Source of the DNA: Actinoplanes palleronii
Lineage (GTDB): Bacteria > Actinomycetota > Actinomycetes > Mycobacteriales > Micromonosporaceae
Assembly: GCF_016862315.1 (NCBI RefSeq)
Contig: NZ_BOMS01000014.1
Coordinates: 248,001 to 312,000 of the forward strand
DNA: 64,000 nucleotides
Reading direction: 5' to 3'
This document shows, in pieces, positions 36,789 through 45,028 of this stretch (position 1 is its first letter; each line of letters opens with the position of its first letter). The position numbers and the translations under genes are program-made. Under the pieces are notes generated by a model. It ran no database searches, was not told where the DNA came from, and worked only from the letters and a program-made list of their open reading frames with translations.

Positions 36789-38207
36789 CTACCCGGTGCG
36801 CGGTAGGCGCCGGGCCAGCCGCCCGGTGTGGTCCAGCGCGGTCAGGTAGGCGCGGGCCCAGGCCATGATGTCGTGTTCGGCCAGGTGCGCGCGCATCGCC
36901 CGCATCCGGGCGGACAGGTCGGCCGGATCCGCCTCCATGGCCCGCAGCAGGGTCTGCTTCAGATCGTCCAGGTCGTGCGGGTTGACCAGGAACGCCGCGG
37001 AGAGCTCGGCGGCGGCCCCGGCGAACTCGCTGAGCACCAGCGCGCCGGACTCGTCCTCCCTGGCCGCCACGAACTCCTTGGCGACCAGGTTCATCCCGTC
37101 CCGCAGCGGCGTCACCACCATCACGTCCGCGACCTGGTAGAGCGCGGCCAGCAGGGCCCGGTCGAAGCGTTGGTTCAGGTAGTGGATGGCGGGCTCGCCG
37201 ACCCGGCCGTACTCGCCGTTGATCCGGCCGACCTCGCCCTCGATCCGGTCGCGCAGGTCCCGGTAGCTGTCCACGCCCTCCCGGCTGGGCACCGCGACCT
37301 GCACCAGCACGGTGTCGCGCACCTTCACGTGCCCGTCCCGCAGCAACTCCCGGTACGCCGTCAGCCGGTGCTCGATGCCCTTGGTGTAGTCCAGCCGGTC
37401 GACGCTGAGCAGGATCCGTTTCGACTCGCCCAGGTCGTGCCGCAGCTGCCGGGCCTGGCCGACCACGTCCGGCCGGGCGGCCAGCGCGCGCATCTCGGCG
37501 ACGTCGATGGAGACCGGGAACGCCCCGGTACGCACCGTCCGCCCACCCACCGTGATCGCGTCGTCGGTGGCCTCCGCGCCGAGCAGCTTCTGCGCCAGCT
37601 GGGCCAGGTTGTGCCCGGCCTGTTCGCGCTGGAAGCCGACGAGGTCTGCCCCGAGCATCCCGACCAGCAGCTCGATCCGGCGGGGGAGCTGCATGAACAG
37701 CTCGGGCGGCGGGAACGGCACGTGCATGAAGAAGCCGATCAGCAGGTCGGGTCGCAGCTCCCGGAGCATCTGCGGCACCAGCTGCAGGTGGTAGTCCTGC
37801 ACCCAGACCGCGGCGTGCCGGCCGGCCACCTCGGCGGCCGCCTCGGCGAACCGCTGGTTGACCGCCCGATACGTCTCCCACCACTCCCGCTGGAAGACCG
37901 GCTGCTGCACCGCGTCGTGGTAGAGCGGCCAGAGCGTGGAGTTGGCGAACCCCTCGTAGTAGCCGCTCTGCTCCTGCTCGGTCAGCGCGACCGGCCGGAG
38001 CCGCAGGCTGCCGATGCTGGGCAGTTTCGGTGACGGGCCGATCGCGCCGCTCCAGCCGACCCAGGTGGCCGGGGTCTGCTGGAGGATCGCGTGCAGGGCG
38101 CTGGCCAGCCCGCCCGGGCTGCGGCGCCACTCACAGGCGCCGTCCGGAGCGATGTTGTCATCCAGGGGAAGGCGGTTGGCGACGACGACGAGAGAACTCG
38201 GGCGCAT
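36789..38207 (-). CDS. otsA: Trehalose-6-phosphate synthase (GT20)
   Basis: Makes trehalose 6-phosphate from UDP- or GDP-glucose and glucose 6-phosphate. The 472-residue protein has the family sequence VVVANRLPL at the start, [57 protein letters not shown] and the donor-site [21 protein letters not shown] 38207 follows a TAACCT hexamer by 6 bases without a ribosome site; a GTG three bases upstream is an alternative. No otsB phosphatase is adjacent. It converges with the alpha/beta hydrolase gene. Confidence 0.95.
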   Translation of the reverse strand: MRPSSLVVVANRLPLDDNIAPDGACEWRRSPGGLASALHAILQQTPATWVGWSGAIGPSPKLPSIGSLRLRPVALTEQEQSGYYEGFANSTLWPLYHDAVQQPVFQREWWETYRAVNQRFAEAAAEVAGRHAAVWVQDYHLQLVPQMLRELRPDLLIGFFMHVPFPPPELFMQLPRRIELLVGMLGADLVGFQREQAGHNLAQLAQKLLGAEATDDAITVGGRTVRTGAFPVSIDVAEMRALAARPDVVGQARQLRHDLGESKRILLSVDRLDYTKGIEHRLTAYRELLRDGHVKVRDTVLVQVAVPSREGVDSYRDLRDRIEGEVGRINGEYGRVGEPAIHYLNQRFDRALLAALYQVADVMVVTPLRDGMNLVAKEFVAAREDESGALVLSEFAGAAAELSAAFLVNPHDLDDLKQTLLRAMEADPADLSARMRAMRAHLAEHDIMAWARAYLTALDHTGRLARRLPRTG

Positions 38208-38213
38208 CACCGT

Positions 38214-38219
38214 AGGTTA
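38214..38219 (-). promoter_or_regulatory. Putative -10 of leaderless otsA
   Basis: TAACCT on the minus strand is 6 bases before ATG 38207; no Shine-Dalgarno sequence is present. Confidence 0.45.
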
Positions 38220-38277
38220 CCGGGCAGGTACCTACGTTTGTCGATGCGTCACGCTTGCCGCGGTCGATGTGACCGAT

Positions 38278-39078
38278 TCAGACCACAGCGCCGTCGTCGT
38301 AGTCGTCGTCCTCGTCGCCCGAGCGCAGCCGCCACACCAGGGTGGCCGCGCCGCCGACGATCGCCGCGAACCCGAACAGCATCACGAAGAAGCTGTCGAT
38401 CGGGATCAGGGTCGGGACGAGGAAGAGCACGAAGCCGACGAGCACACCCAGGATGCCGGTGATCGCATACTTCGAGATGTGCGGCAGCGGCGGGGGAGGC
38501 GGCGGGACGTACCGCTCCTCTTCCTCGTCGTCCTCGGCCGCGCTGCCCGGGAAGTCGAACGGATCGATCACCGGATGGATCGAGGGCGGGTCGGTGCGCC
38601 GCCGGTTCAGCGGGCGGCCGTCCTCGCCGACCGGGCGGCCGCTCTCCCGCCGCTCGGTGTCCGAGGTGGTGCCCTCGGCGACCGGCCAGGGTGCCGACTC
38701 GGTCTCGACGGCGGTGTGGAAGCCCGCGATGATCTTTTCCCACTCGGCGTCCACCTCGGCCTGCTCCCGGGCCGGCGGTGCGGCCTCGGTGACCGGTGTC
38801 GGTGGCGCGCCGCCGGTGACCTGCTGCAGGTGCTCGCGCGCGGCCTCGAGGTGCGCCCGGTCCACGAAGAGCCGGTCGATCGGCCGCGCGGGCAGGGTGG
38901 TCGCCCGCAGGATCGGGTTCAGATCCGCGGTGGGTTGCAGGTAGGCCGCGATGTTGTCGCCCGCCAGCACGTCGAGCAGGTGCTCACCGACCCGTGGATC
39001 GACATCGCCCGCGACCGCGTAGTCAGTCGCGTCGAGCCCGTTGTCCCGTCGCCCGCGACGAGCGCCGCCCGTTGTCAC
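38278..39078 (-). CDS. Membrane protein with acidic, Pro-rich middle (unknown)
   Basis: A 266-residue protein I do not recognise. Residues 20-90 look globular (VGEHLLDVLAGDNIAAYLQP, RPIDRLFVDRAHLEAAREHL). The middle is acidic and Pro-rich with a PPPPPP run near 197. Two C-terminal helices follow (about 204-224 and 230-249), and the tail ends in Asp-rich DEDDDYDD. The cytoplasmic N-domain repeats a substrate-like Pro/Arg layout. It begins at a GTG and lies 70 bases before otsA on the same strand, so co-transcription is possible. Similar proteins occur in other actinomycetes, from memory. Confidence 0.78.
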   Translation of the reverse strand: MTTGGARRGRRDNGLDATDYAVAGDVDPRVGEHLLDVLAGDNIAAYLQPTADLNPILRATTLPARPIDRLFVDRAHLEAAREHLQQVTGGAPPTPVTEAAPPAREQAEVDAEWEKIIAGFHTAVETESAPWPVAEGTTSDTERRESGRPVGEDGRPLNRRRTDPPSIHPVIDPFDFPGSAAEDDEEEERYVPPPPPPLPHISKYAITGILGVLVGFVLFLVPTLIPIDSFFVMLFGFAAIVGGAATLVWRLRSGDEDDDYDDGAVV

Positions 39079-39221
39079 CGATGCACACCCCCCTTGCCGA
39101 CCGTGCCTTGAATGGTGACACGGCAGACGCCTGTTGCGGGAGTGCGTTGTGGCGTGCCGCCCGCGCTTCGTACGCTTCTGTTCGCCCCGGGACGCCGGTG
39201 GCCTCCGCTGAAAGGACCGCA

Positions 39222-39914
39222 GTGTTCTACTGGCTGCTCAAGTTGGTGGTTCTCGGACCCGTGCTGAAGCTCTTCTTCCGTCCCAAGGTCGAGGGGCTGG
39301 AGAATGTTCCGCGTTCCGGCCCGGTGATCCTGGCCTGCAACCATCTCTCCTTCTCCGACTCGATCTTCACCCCATTGGTGATGAATCGGAAAGTGACCTT
39401 CGTCGCCAAAGCCGAATACTTCACCGGCAAGGGGATCAAGGGCTGGCTCTCCCGGATGTTCTTCGTCGGCGCCGGGACGATCCCGGTGGACCGTTCGGGC
39501 GGGGAGGCCGCCCAAGCGGCCCTGGACACCCTGCTGCGCGTGCTGAAGGAGGGGAACGTCGCCGGGATCTACCCGGAGGGCACCCGCTCGCCTGACGGCC
39601 GGCTGTACCGCGGCAAGACCGGGGTGGCCCGGCTGGCCATGGAGAGCGGCGCGGTGGTGGTGCCGGTGGCGCTGCTGAACACCGACGAGATCCAGCCGAC
39701 CGGCACGCTGATCCCGACGGTCAAGCGGGTCCGGATGCGGATCGGCAAGCCGCTCGACTTCTCCCGGTACGCCGGCTCACGCGGCGACCGGTTCGTCGAG
39801 CGGGCCATCACCGACGAGGTGATGTTCGAGCTGATGGCCCTGTCCGGCCGCGAGTACGTCGACGTCTACGCCGCGAAGCTCAAGGAGCCCGCACCCGTGG
39901 CGCAGGCCGCCTAG
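39222..39914 (+). CDS. plsC: 1-acylglycerol-3-phosphate acyltransferase (PlsC, Rv2182c type)
   Basis: Adds the second acyl chain in phosphatidic acid synthesis at the membrane. The 230-residue protein has the acyltransferase motif I CNHLSFSDS (near 36), a GTIPVDRSGGEA block, motif III IYPEGTRSPDG and motif IV VVPVALLN. An N-terminal hydrophobic helix anchors it. GTG 39222 is preferred because GAAAGGA lies 5 bases upstream. It corresponds to Rv2182c in the conserved block. Its stop shares CTAG with the stop of the converging crp-type gene. Confidence 0.92.
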   Translation: MFYWLLKLVVLGPVLKLFFRPKVEGLENVPRSGPVILACNHLSFSDSIFTPLVMNRKVTFVAKAEYFTGKGIKGWLSRMFFVGAGTIPVDRSGGEAAQAALDTLLRVLKEGNVAGIYPEGTRSPDGRLYRGKTGVARLAMESGAVVVPVALLNTDEIQPTGTLIPTVKRVRMRIGKPLDFSRYAGSRGDRFVERAITDEVMFELMALSGREYVDVYAAKLKEPAPVAQAA

Positions 39915-40597
39915 CTCATCCCCGCCCGGCGACGCAGGGCCTGCACATCGGTCACGACGATGCGCCGGCCCTCGGTGCGCAGCCAGCCCCGGTTGGCGAA
40001 CGAGCCGATCGCCTGGTTGACGCTCTGCCGCGAGCCGCCGGCCATCTCGGCCAGCTGGCTCTGGTTCAGCTCGATGGTGATCATCGGGGCCTGGCTCTCC
40101 CCGGAGAGCCGGACCAGCGTCTTGGCCACCCGCCCGGGCAGGTCGAGGAAGACGTGATCGGCGTTCTGCTCGGTGAGGCGGCGGATCAGCCCGCCCACCG
40201 AGCGCATCACCGCGTCCAGGATGCGCGGGTTCGAGTGCACCAGGTCCATGAAGGCCGCCCGGGACAGTGAGAGCGCCTGTGAGTCCTCGATGGCCTCGGC
40301 CGAGGCGCTACGGGTCGACGCGTCCAACAGGGACACCTCGCCCAGCACGTCGGGCGGACGGACCACGGTGAGCACGGCGCGCTCCCCGGTCGGCGCGGTG
40401 CGGAAGACCGCGACCGCGCCACGTTTCATGATGATCAGCGAATCCCCTGGGTCGTGCTCGACGAAGAGGATCTGTCCCTTGCGGTAGTGACGCGGAACCG
40501 CCGTGGCGATGACCCGCTGCCGCACATCCGGCTCGAGCCCGGCGAACATCTCCACGCCGGTTAGCGCGTCGCCGGAATCCGGCATGCGATGGTCCAC
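39911..40597 (-). CDS. Crp/Fnr family transcriptional regulator
   Basis: A 228-residue regulator with a cyclic-nucleotide-binding domain (about 18-130) and a winged helix (about 150-225). In the binding pocket GEVSLLDASTRSASAEAIED the usual RSA pair is partly kept (TRSASA). The recognition helix is in ELNQSQLAEMAGGSRQSVNQAIGSFANRGWLR. The layout matches GlxR/Crp of actinobacteria, a global cAMP-dependent regulator. GTG 40597 has GGGAGG 9 bases upstream; ATG 40585 is an alternative. I see no convincing TGTGA-N6-TCACA site in the 236-base gap upstream. Confidence 0.9.
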   Translation of the reverse strand: MDHRMPDSGDALTGVEMFAGLEPDVRQRVIATAVPRHYRKGQILFVEHDPGDSLIIMKRGAVAVFRTAPTGERAVLTVVRPPDVLGEVSLLDASTRSASAEAIEDSQALSLSRAAFMDLVHSNPRILDAVMRSVGGLIRRLTEQNADHVFLDLPGRVAKTLVRLSGESQAPMITIELNQSQLAEMAGGSRQSVNQAIGSFANRGWLRTEGRRIVVTDVQALRRRAGMS

Positions 40598-40821
40598 GGC
40601 GTTATCCCTCCCCCGATGGGGACCCACGTCGACCCGGCCGGCGCCGGCCCCACGACGCGAACGATCACTAATAGCATGAAGCAGGCTCCGAGCGCCATTT
40701 CTACTACAGACATCGAAGCTTGCCCCGTACGATCATGTCCCTTCGGTTGCTATCTGTAAACACCCCATCGCCTTCTGTGATTGTCGCCCAGGGTGTCCGT
40801 CGGATTTGAGTGGTGTGCCGA

Positions 40822-40827
40822 GATAAT
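40822..40827 (+). promoter_or_regulatory. Putative -10 of the phosphotransferase-like gene
   Basis: GATAAT stands exactly 6 bases before GTG 40834, which has no ribosome site. This decides the start over GTG 40810. Confidence 0.5.
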
Positions 40828-40833
40828 CCCGCG

Positions 40834-41688
40834 GTGCCGGAAGACGACATTGTGCGAACTGTGCTGCGCGACCAGTGGCACCTCGCGACCTTCGAGATGA
40901 TCGAGCTGCCGATGGCGTTGATGTCACGCGGCTGGGAGATCACCGCGGGGCGCGACCGCTACGTGGCCCGCTTGGCCGAGGCCACCGCGAGGCTGCCGGT
41001 CGAGGCCGGGCTGGCCGCCGCCGAGCATCTGCGCGGCGTGCGGATCGAGGCGGGTGAACCGGTCCGCACCCTGGCCGGTGCGCTCACCGTGGAGACGCCG
41101 CACGGCGCGCTCGCTGTGCTGCGGCGGCCGCCCGGGCGTCACCTGGACGGCGCGGACCCGGTCGACCAGCAGTGGTGGGGCGAGCGGCTGGGCGCCGTAC
41201 ACCGGGCTCTTGAAGGTTTTCGGCATCCGGGCCTGCGACCGTGGCAGCCGATCGATCTGGACGCCCAGCATCTTGATGCGGAGCCCTGGCTCCGCGGTGC
41301 GGTCGCCGCCGCGGTTGCCGCGGCGATCCGGCTCACCGTCACCGACCGGCTGACCTACGGCGTCCTGCACGGTGATCCCGCGCCCGAGGCGTTCGTGCTG
41401 GACGTAGCGACCGGCCGTGCCGGCCTGATGCACTGCGGCGCCTGCGGCACCGGCCCCCTGGTGTACGACGTGGCCGCCGCGATCATCTACGTGGGCGGCC
41501 CGGAGCACGCGGCCGAGATGCTCGACGGGTACCGCTCGGCCGGCCCGGTCGCGCCCGATGAACTGGAGGTCGCGCTGCCGGTCCTGCTGCGCCTGCGCTG
41601 GGCCGTGCTGGCCGAGCGATCGGCGCGTTGGGGCTGCGCGGAGGGCCTGGTGATGGCGAGGCAGGCCCTGGAGTCCATGCCCGGGTGA
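40834..41688 (+). CDS. Aminoglycoside phosphotransferase-like protein, catalytic residues altered
   Basis: A 284-residue protein with the APH/choline kinase fold. The Brenner-like motif reads YGVLHGDPAPEAFVLD: HGD is kept but the following metal-binding Asn is Ala. The second metal site, normally L-I-D-W/F-G, reads GLMHCGACGTGPLVYDVA, with the Asp replaced by His. The fold is thus recognisable, but phosphotransfer is doubtful. GTG 40834 is favoured by a GATAAT hexamer. RNase AS follows 63 bases later. The function is unknown and resistance is not implied. Confidence 0.8.
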   Translation: MPEDDIVRTVLRDQWHLATFEMIELPMALMSRGWEITAGRDRYVARLAEATARLPVEAGLAAAEHLRGVRIEAGEPVRTLAGALTVETPHGALAVLRRPPGRHLDGADPVDQQWWGERLGAVHRALEGFRHPGLRPWQPIDLDAQHLDAEPWLRGAVAAAVAAAIRLTVTDRLTYGVLHGDPAPEAFVLDVATGRAGLMHCGACGTGPLVYDVAAAIIYVGGPEHAAEMLDGYRSAGPVAPDELEVALPVLLRLRWAVLAERSARWGCAEGLVMARQALESMPG

Positions 41689-41751
41689 CGATGAGTGAAA
41701 ATGTAAGGAGAGTCTTCAGTCCGGTCTATGGGTGGTGGGTGGGGAGGTCGG

Positions 41752-42252
41752 ATGGGGGTTTACCGGTATTTTTATGACTGCGAATTCATCGAGGACGGTC
41801 GGATCGTCGACCTGGTCTCGATCGGTGTCGTCGACGAGTTCGGCCGCGAGTTCTACGCGGTCAGCACCGAGTTCGACGACAGCCGCGCCGTGCCCTGGGT
41901 GCGCCGCAACGTCCTGGACAAACTCCCCTCGCCGGCCGACAAGTCCTGGCGCAGCCGGGAGCGGATCCGCACCGACCTCTACGAGTTCCTGATGGAGCCG
42001 CTGCGCGGGCGCAGCGAGCAGATGGAGCTCTGGGCCTGGTACGCCGCGTACGACCACGTGGCGCTCGCCCAGCTCTGGGGCGCCATGCCGGCCCTGCCCC
42101 GGGAGATCCCGCGGTTCACCAAGGACCTGCGGCAGCGCTGGGACGACCAGGGGCGCCCGCCGCTGCCGGAGATGAGCGGCCGCCACGACGCGCTCGTCGA
42201 CGCGCGCCACAACCTGGCGCGGTGGAACACGATGACCTCGGAGAAGTCCTAG
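41752..42252 (+). CDS. Polyadenylate-specific 3'-exoribonuclease AS (Rv2179c type)
   Basis: A 166-residue DEDD-superfamily RNase that trims A-rich 3' ends. Seen: YDCEFIEDG with the first Asp-Glu pair, WAWYAAYDHVALAQL with the second Asp, and HDALVDARHNL with the final His and Asp (DEDDh). It matches Rv2179c in length and position, one gene before aroG in the mycobacterial order. ATG 41752 has GGGAGG 6 bases upstream; an ATG eight codons earlier is too far from it. Its stop forms a shared CTAG with the converging tetR gene. Confidence 0.9.
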   Translation: MGVYRYFYDCEFIEDGRIVDLVSIGVVDEFGREFYAVSTEFDDSRAVPWVRRNVLDKLPSPADKSWRSRERIRTDLYEFLMEPLRGRSEQMELWAWYAAYDHVALAQLWGAMPALPREIPRFTKDLRQRWDDQGRPPLPEMSGRHDALVDARHNLARWNTMTSEKS

Positions 42253-42917
42253 TTTCGCTTGCGGCCCTCGAACGGGGGCACGCAGTCGTGCACGATCGCC
42301 TCGACGTCGGCCTGGGTCAGTGACGGGCCGAGATCGCCGTTGGCCGGGTCGGCCCGCATGCCGTCGATGATCAGCTCCAGGAACCGCCGGTAGACGGCCG
42401 GCCGGTCGCCGCCGGTGTGCCGGGCCAGGTCGGTGACCGACGCCATGATCACCGGGAAGTCGTGCATCCCGATGTCGGCGCGCAACATGCCCTCGGCGTG
42501 CGCCCGGTCGATCAACTCCTGCAGCAGGGGCACCAGCTGCTCGCCGACCTTGGCGAAGTGGTGTTTCTCGACACCCACGCAGAGCGCGGCGTCGCGCAGC
42601 CCGCGGTCGACCGCGTGCATCTCGACCGAGCGCCGCAGCATCATGGTGAGCCCGTCCCAACCGGACGGGAGCGCCGCGGCGTCCTCGGCGAGGGACACCA
42701 GGTCCTCCAGCCGATCCGCGAAGAGCGCCTCGATCAGCGCCTCCTTGGTGGGGAAACGCCGGTAGACGGTGCCGACGCCGACCCCCGCGTGATGCGCCAC
42801 GTCGTCGAGCGTGGCGGCGAACCCGCGGGCGGCGAAGACGTCACCCGCGGCGGCCAGGATCCGCTCCCGGTTGCGCTGGGCGTCACGGCGCAGGGGACGG
42901 GCGGTGGTCTCGGTCAT
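42249..42917 (-). CDS. TetR family repressor
   Basis: A 222-residue TetR regulator. The helix-turn-helix is in RERILAAAGDVFAARGFAATLDDVAHHAGVGVGTVYRRFPTKEALIEALF. The remaining two thirds form the ligand-binding helical domain. ATG 42917 has no ribosome site, and TACCCT lies 7 bases upstream, so it is probably leaderless. It is divergent from a 14-helix MFS exporter, and the gap contains two near-identical palindromes. It should repress both genes until a toxic ligand binds. Ligand unknown. Confidence 0.93.
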   Translation of the reverse strand: MTETTARPLRRDAQRNRERILAAAGDVFAARGFAATLDDVAHHAGVGVGTVYRRFPTKEALIEALFADRLEDLVSLAEDAAALPSGWDGLTMMLRRSVEMHAVDRGLRDAALCVGVEKHHFAKVGEQLVPLLQELIDRAHAEGMLRADIGMHDFPVIMASVTDLARHTGGDRPAVYRRFLELIIDGMRADPANGDLGPSLTQADVEAIVHDCVPPFEGRKRN

Positions 42918-42924
42918 GTGGCCA

Positions 42925-42930
42925 AGGGTA
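42925..42930 (-). promoter_or_regulatory. Putative -10 of leaderless tetR
   Basis: TACCCT on the minus strand is 7 bases from the ATG; operator 1 begins 6 bases further upstream, so a bound repressor would sit on the -35 region. Confidence 0.45.
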
Positions 42931-42935
42931 CAAGA

Positions 42936-42958
42936 AAGTGGAGGTAGTTCCTCAACTT
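42936..42958. promoter_or_regulatory. TetR operator 1
   Basis: AAGTGGAGG-N5-CCTCAACTT, an inverted repeat with eight of nine arm bases paired. Confidence 0.85.
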
Positions 42959-42975
42959 CCCCTGCTAGCCTGCCG

Positions 42976-42998
42976 AAGTGGAGGCTGTACCTCAACTT
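42976..42998. promoter_or_regulatory. TetR operator 2
   Basis: The same arms as operator 1, AAGTGGAGG and CCTCAACTT, with a different five-base spacer, centred 40 bp from it and ending 14 bases before the MFS start. Confidence 0.85.
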
Positions 42999-43012
42999 CT
43001 CGAAAGGCCATG

Positions 43013-44512
43013 ATGAGCACCCTTACTGATCGACCCCGCGGTGCCGGACGTGAGGCGCCCGTCGTCTCCCCGCCATCCGACGGCCGCTGGTGGGCGCTGG
43101 TAGTGCTCGCGATGGCCCAGCTGATGGTGGTGCTGGACGCCACGATCGTGAACATCGCACTGCCCACCGCGCAGGCCGACCTCGGCTTCTCGGACGCCAG
43201 CCGCCAGTGGGTGGTCACCGGTTACGCCCTCGCCTTCGGCAGCCTGCTGCTGCTCGGCGGCCGGCTCTCGGACTTCTTCGGCCGCAAGCGGATGTTCCTC
43301 ATCGGCTTGATCGGCTTCGCCCTGGCCTCGGCGCTCGGCGGCGCGGCCAACGGCCTGGAGATGCTGATCGTCGCCCGTGCGCTGCAGGGTGCCTTCGGCG
43401 CGGCGCTCGCCCCGGCGGCCCTCTCGCTGCTCTCCACGACGTTCACCCAGCCCGCTGAGCGCGGCAAGGCGTTCGGCATCTTCGGCGCCATCTCCGGTGC
43501 CGGCGGTGGCATCGGCCTGCTGCTCGGCGGCGTGCTCACCGAGTACGCGTCGTGGCGCTGGTGCCTCTACGTCAACCTGGTGATCGCCGCGCTGGCCGTG
43601 GTCGGCGCGATGTTCAAGCTGAAGGACGAGCCGGTCGGTGCGCACGGCAAGATCGACGTGCCGGGCACCATCGCCGCCGTCATCGGTCTGGTCGGCCTGG
43701 TCTACGGCCTCGGCAAGGCGGAGACCGACGGCTGGACCGCGGGCTGGACCCTCGGCCCGATCGCCGTCGGCGTGGTCTCGCTCGTCGCGTTCGTGCTGAT
43801 CGAGCGCCGGGTGGACAACCCGCTGCTGCCGCTGCGCGTGGTCCTGGACCGCAACCGGGGTGGCTCGTACGCCTCGATCGCGATCGCCGGCGCCGGCATG
43901 TTCGGCCTCTTCCTCTTCCTGACCTACTTCCTGACCGCGGTGCTGCACTTCACCCCGGTCAAGACCGGTCTGGCCTTCCTGCCGATGCTCGGTTCGGTCA
44001 TGCTCACCGCCACCACGGCCGGCTCGATGCTGACCCCGAAGATCGGCCCGCGTCCGCTGGTCCCGCTCGGCGCGCTGATCGCGGCCGGCGGCATGCTCTT
44101 CCTGACCCGCCTGCAGCTCGACTCCAGCTACGCCTCCGGCGTCCTGCCCGGTCTGATCATTGTCGGCCTCGGCCTCGGCCTGGTCTTCGCGCCGACCCAG
44201 AACGCCGCCACCTCGGGCGTCGAGCACCACGACGCGGGTGTCGCCTCCGCAATGATCAACACGGTCCAGCAGATCGGCGGCTCGATCGGCACGGCCCTGC
44301 TCAGCTCGTTCGCCGCCACCGCGGCCAGCGACTACCTGGTCGGCAAGGAGCCCACCGCGCAGGTCGTCGCCCAGGCCCAGCTGGCCAGCTATCACACCGT
44401 CTTCTGGTGGTCGACCGGCTTCTTCCTGCTGGCCGCCGTCGTCGCCGCGGTCCTGTTCCGCACCGGCCCGCTCGACGTCGACCCGGACGCCCCGCCCGCC
44501 ATGGCCCACTGA
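43013..44512 (+). CDS. MFS drug exporter, 14-helix DHA2 (EmrB/QacA) type
   Basis: A 499-residue proton-driven exporter with fourteen hydrophobic helices. Seen: the N-terminal LDATIVNIALPTAQADLGF motif (motif D1), GGRLSDFFGRKRMFLIG (motif A) and the helix-5 motif C, GGGIGLLLGGVLTE. The start is the second of two adjacent ATG codons, 5-6 bases after GAAAGG. It is divergent from and clearly controlled by the TetR gene through two operators. The substrate is unknown but probably an amphiphilic toxic compound. A hairpin terminator follows. Confidence 0.93.
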   Translation: MSTLTDRPRGAGREAPVVSPPSDGRWWALVVLAMAQLMVVLDATIVNIALPTAQADLGFSDASRQWVVTGYALAFGSLLLLGGRLSDFFGRKRMFLIGLIGFALASALGGAANGLEMLIVARALQGAFGAALAPAALSLLSTTFTQPAERGKAFGIFGAISGAGGGIGLLLGGVLTEYASWRWCLYVNLVIAALAVVGAMFKLKDEPVGAHGKIDVPGTIAAVIGLVGLVYGLGKAETDGWTAGWTLGPIAVGVVSLVAFVLIERRVDNPLLPLRVVLDRNRGGSYASIAIAGAGMFGLFLFLTYFLTAVLHFTPVKTGLAFLPMLGSVMLTATTAGSMLTPKIGPRPLVPLGALIAAGGMLFLTRLQLDSSYASGVLPGLIIVGLGLGLVFAPTQNAATSGVEHHDAGVASAMINTVQQIGGSIGTALLSSFAATAASDYLVGKEPTAQVVAQAQLASYHTVFWWSTGFFLLAAVVAAVLFRTGPLDVDPDAPPAMAH

Positions 44513-44527
44513 CCCCGTTCCTGTAGC

Positions 44528-44560
44528 CGAGAGCCAGCCGGTCCGTCCGGCTGGCTCTCG
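44528..44560 (+). terminator. Terminator of the DHA2 exporter gene
   Basis: CGAGAGCCAGCCGG pairs perfectly with its complement over a five-base TCCGT loop, 16 bases after the stop; there is no U-tract. Confidence 0.8.
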
Positions 44561-44562
44561 CC

Positions 44563-44874
44563 ATGTCCGGACCTCGCCGAGGCCGCTGCCGCTCCGGACC
44601 GCGGCGCGTCTCCCGGCACCGCCCGGCGCAGCGCGCGCTGCTGGACGCCGGTCGCCTGATCGGGCGAACCGTGACGGTGGTCTGCGACGTGCTGAACCCG
44701 GCCGTGGTGGTGGTCGGCGGGCGCTTCACCGAGCCCGGGGCGTACGTGATCGACGGCGTCCGGGAGGCGTTGCAGCGGCACCGCGCACCGCGCGCCGCGG
44801 CGGGCCTGACCGTGGTCCGCGCCCAACTGGGTGCCGAGGCCGAAGCGCTCGGGGCGGTCGAGTCGTTCCTTTGA
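44563..44874 (+). pseudogene. Remnant of a ROK-family protein (C-terminal part)
   Basis: The readable frame ends with RALLDAGRLIGRTVTVVCDVLNPAVVVVGGRFTEPG and LGAEAEALGAVESFL, which match the last ~85 residues of NagC-type ROK regulators or kinases. The first ~20 residues are Arg/Pro-rich and unlike the family, and there is no phosphate loop, DNA-binding domain or Cys-rich zinc motif. The rest of the gene is missing between the exporter terminator and this fragment. It is most likely a decayed gene, not a working one. Confidence 0.7.
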
Positions 44875-45028
44875 CCGGAAGGGGCGCTTTCAGCAGCCCC
44901 GGGGACGGAGACTAGAGTTCGGCCTGCGGCTCTCCCCGGGCCGGCAACGCTGCCGATGAGGACGTTCCCGGGGATTCTTCGAGCTATCTGCATCTCGCTA
45001 CCCGTTCAGGGGAAGGACGAGGAGAAAC

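Noticed and set aside
35530..38130. Minus-strand frame of about 866 codons over the hydrolase and otsA
   Set aside because: Overlaps four well-supported genes in the wrong frame and has shadow composition (Ala/Arg/Gly/Pro only).
40598..40833. Crp autoregulatory site in the crp upstream gap
   Set aside because: TGTGA half-sites can be found but no matching TCACA at the right spacing.
40834..41688. Aminoglycoside resistance gene
   Set aside because: Fold similarity only; key metal-binding residues are missing and the context is housekeeping.
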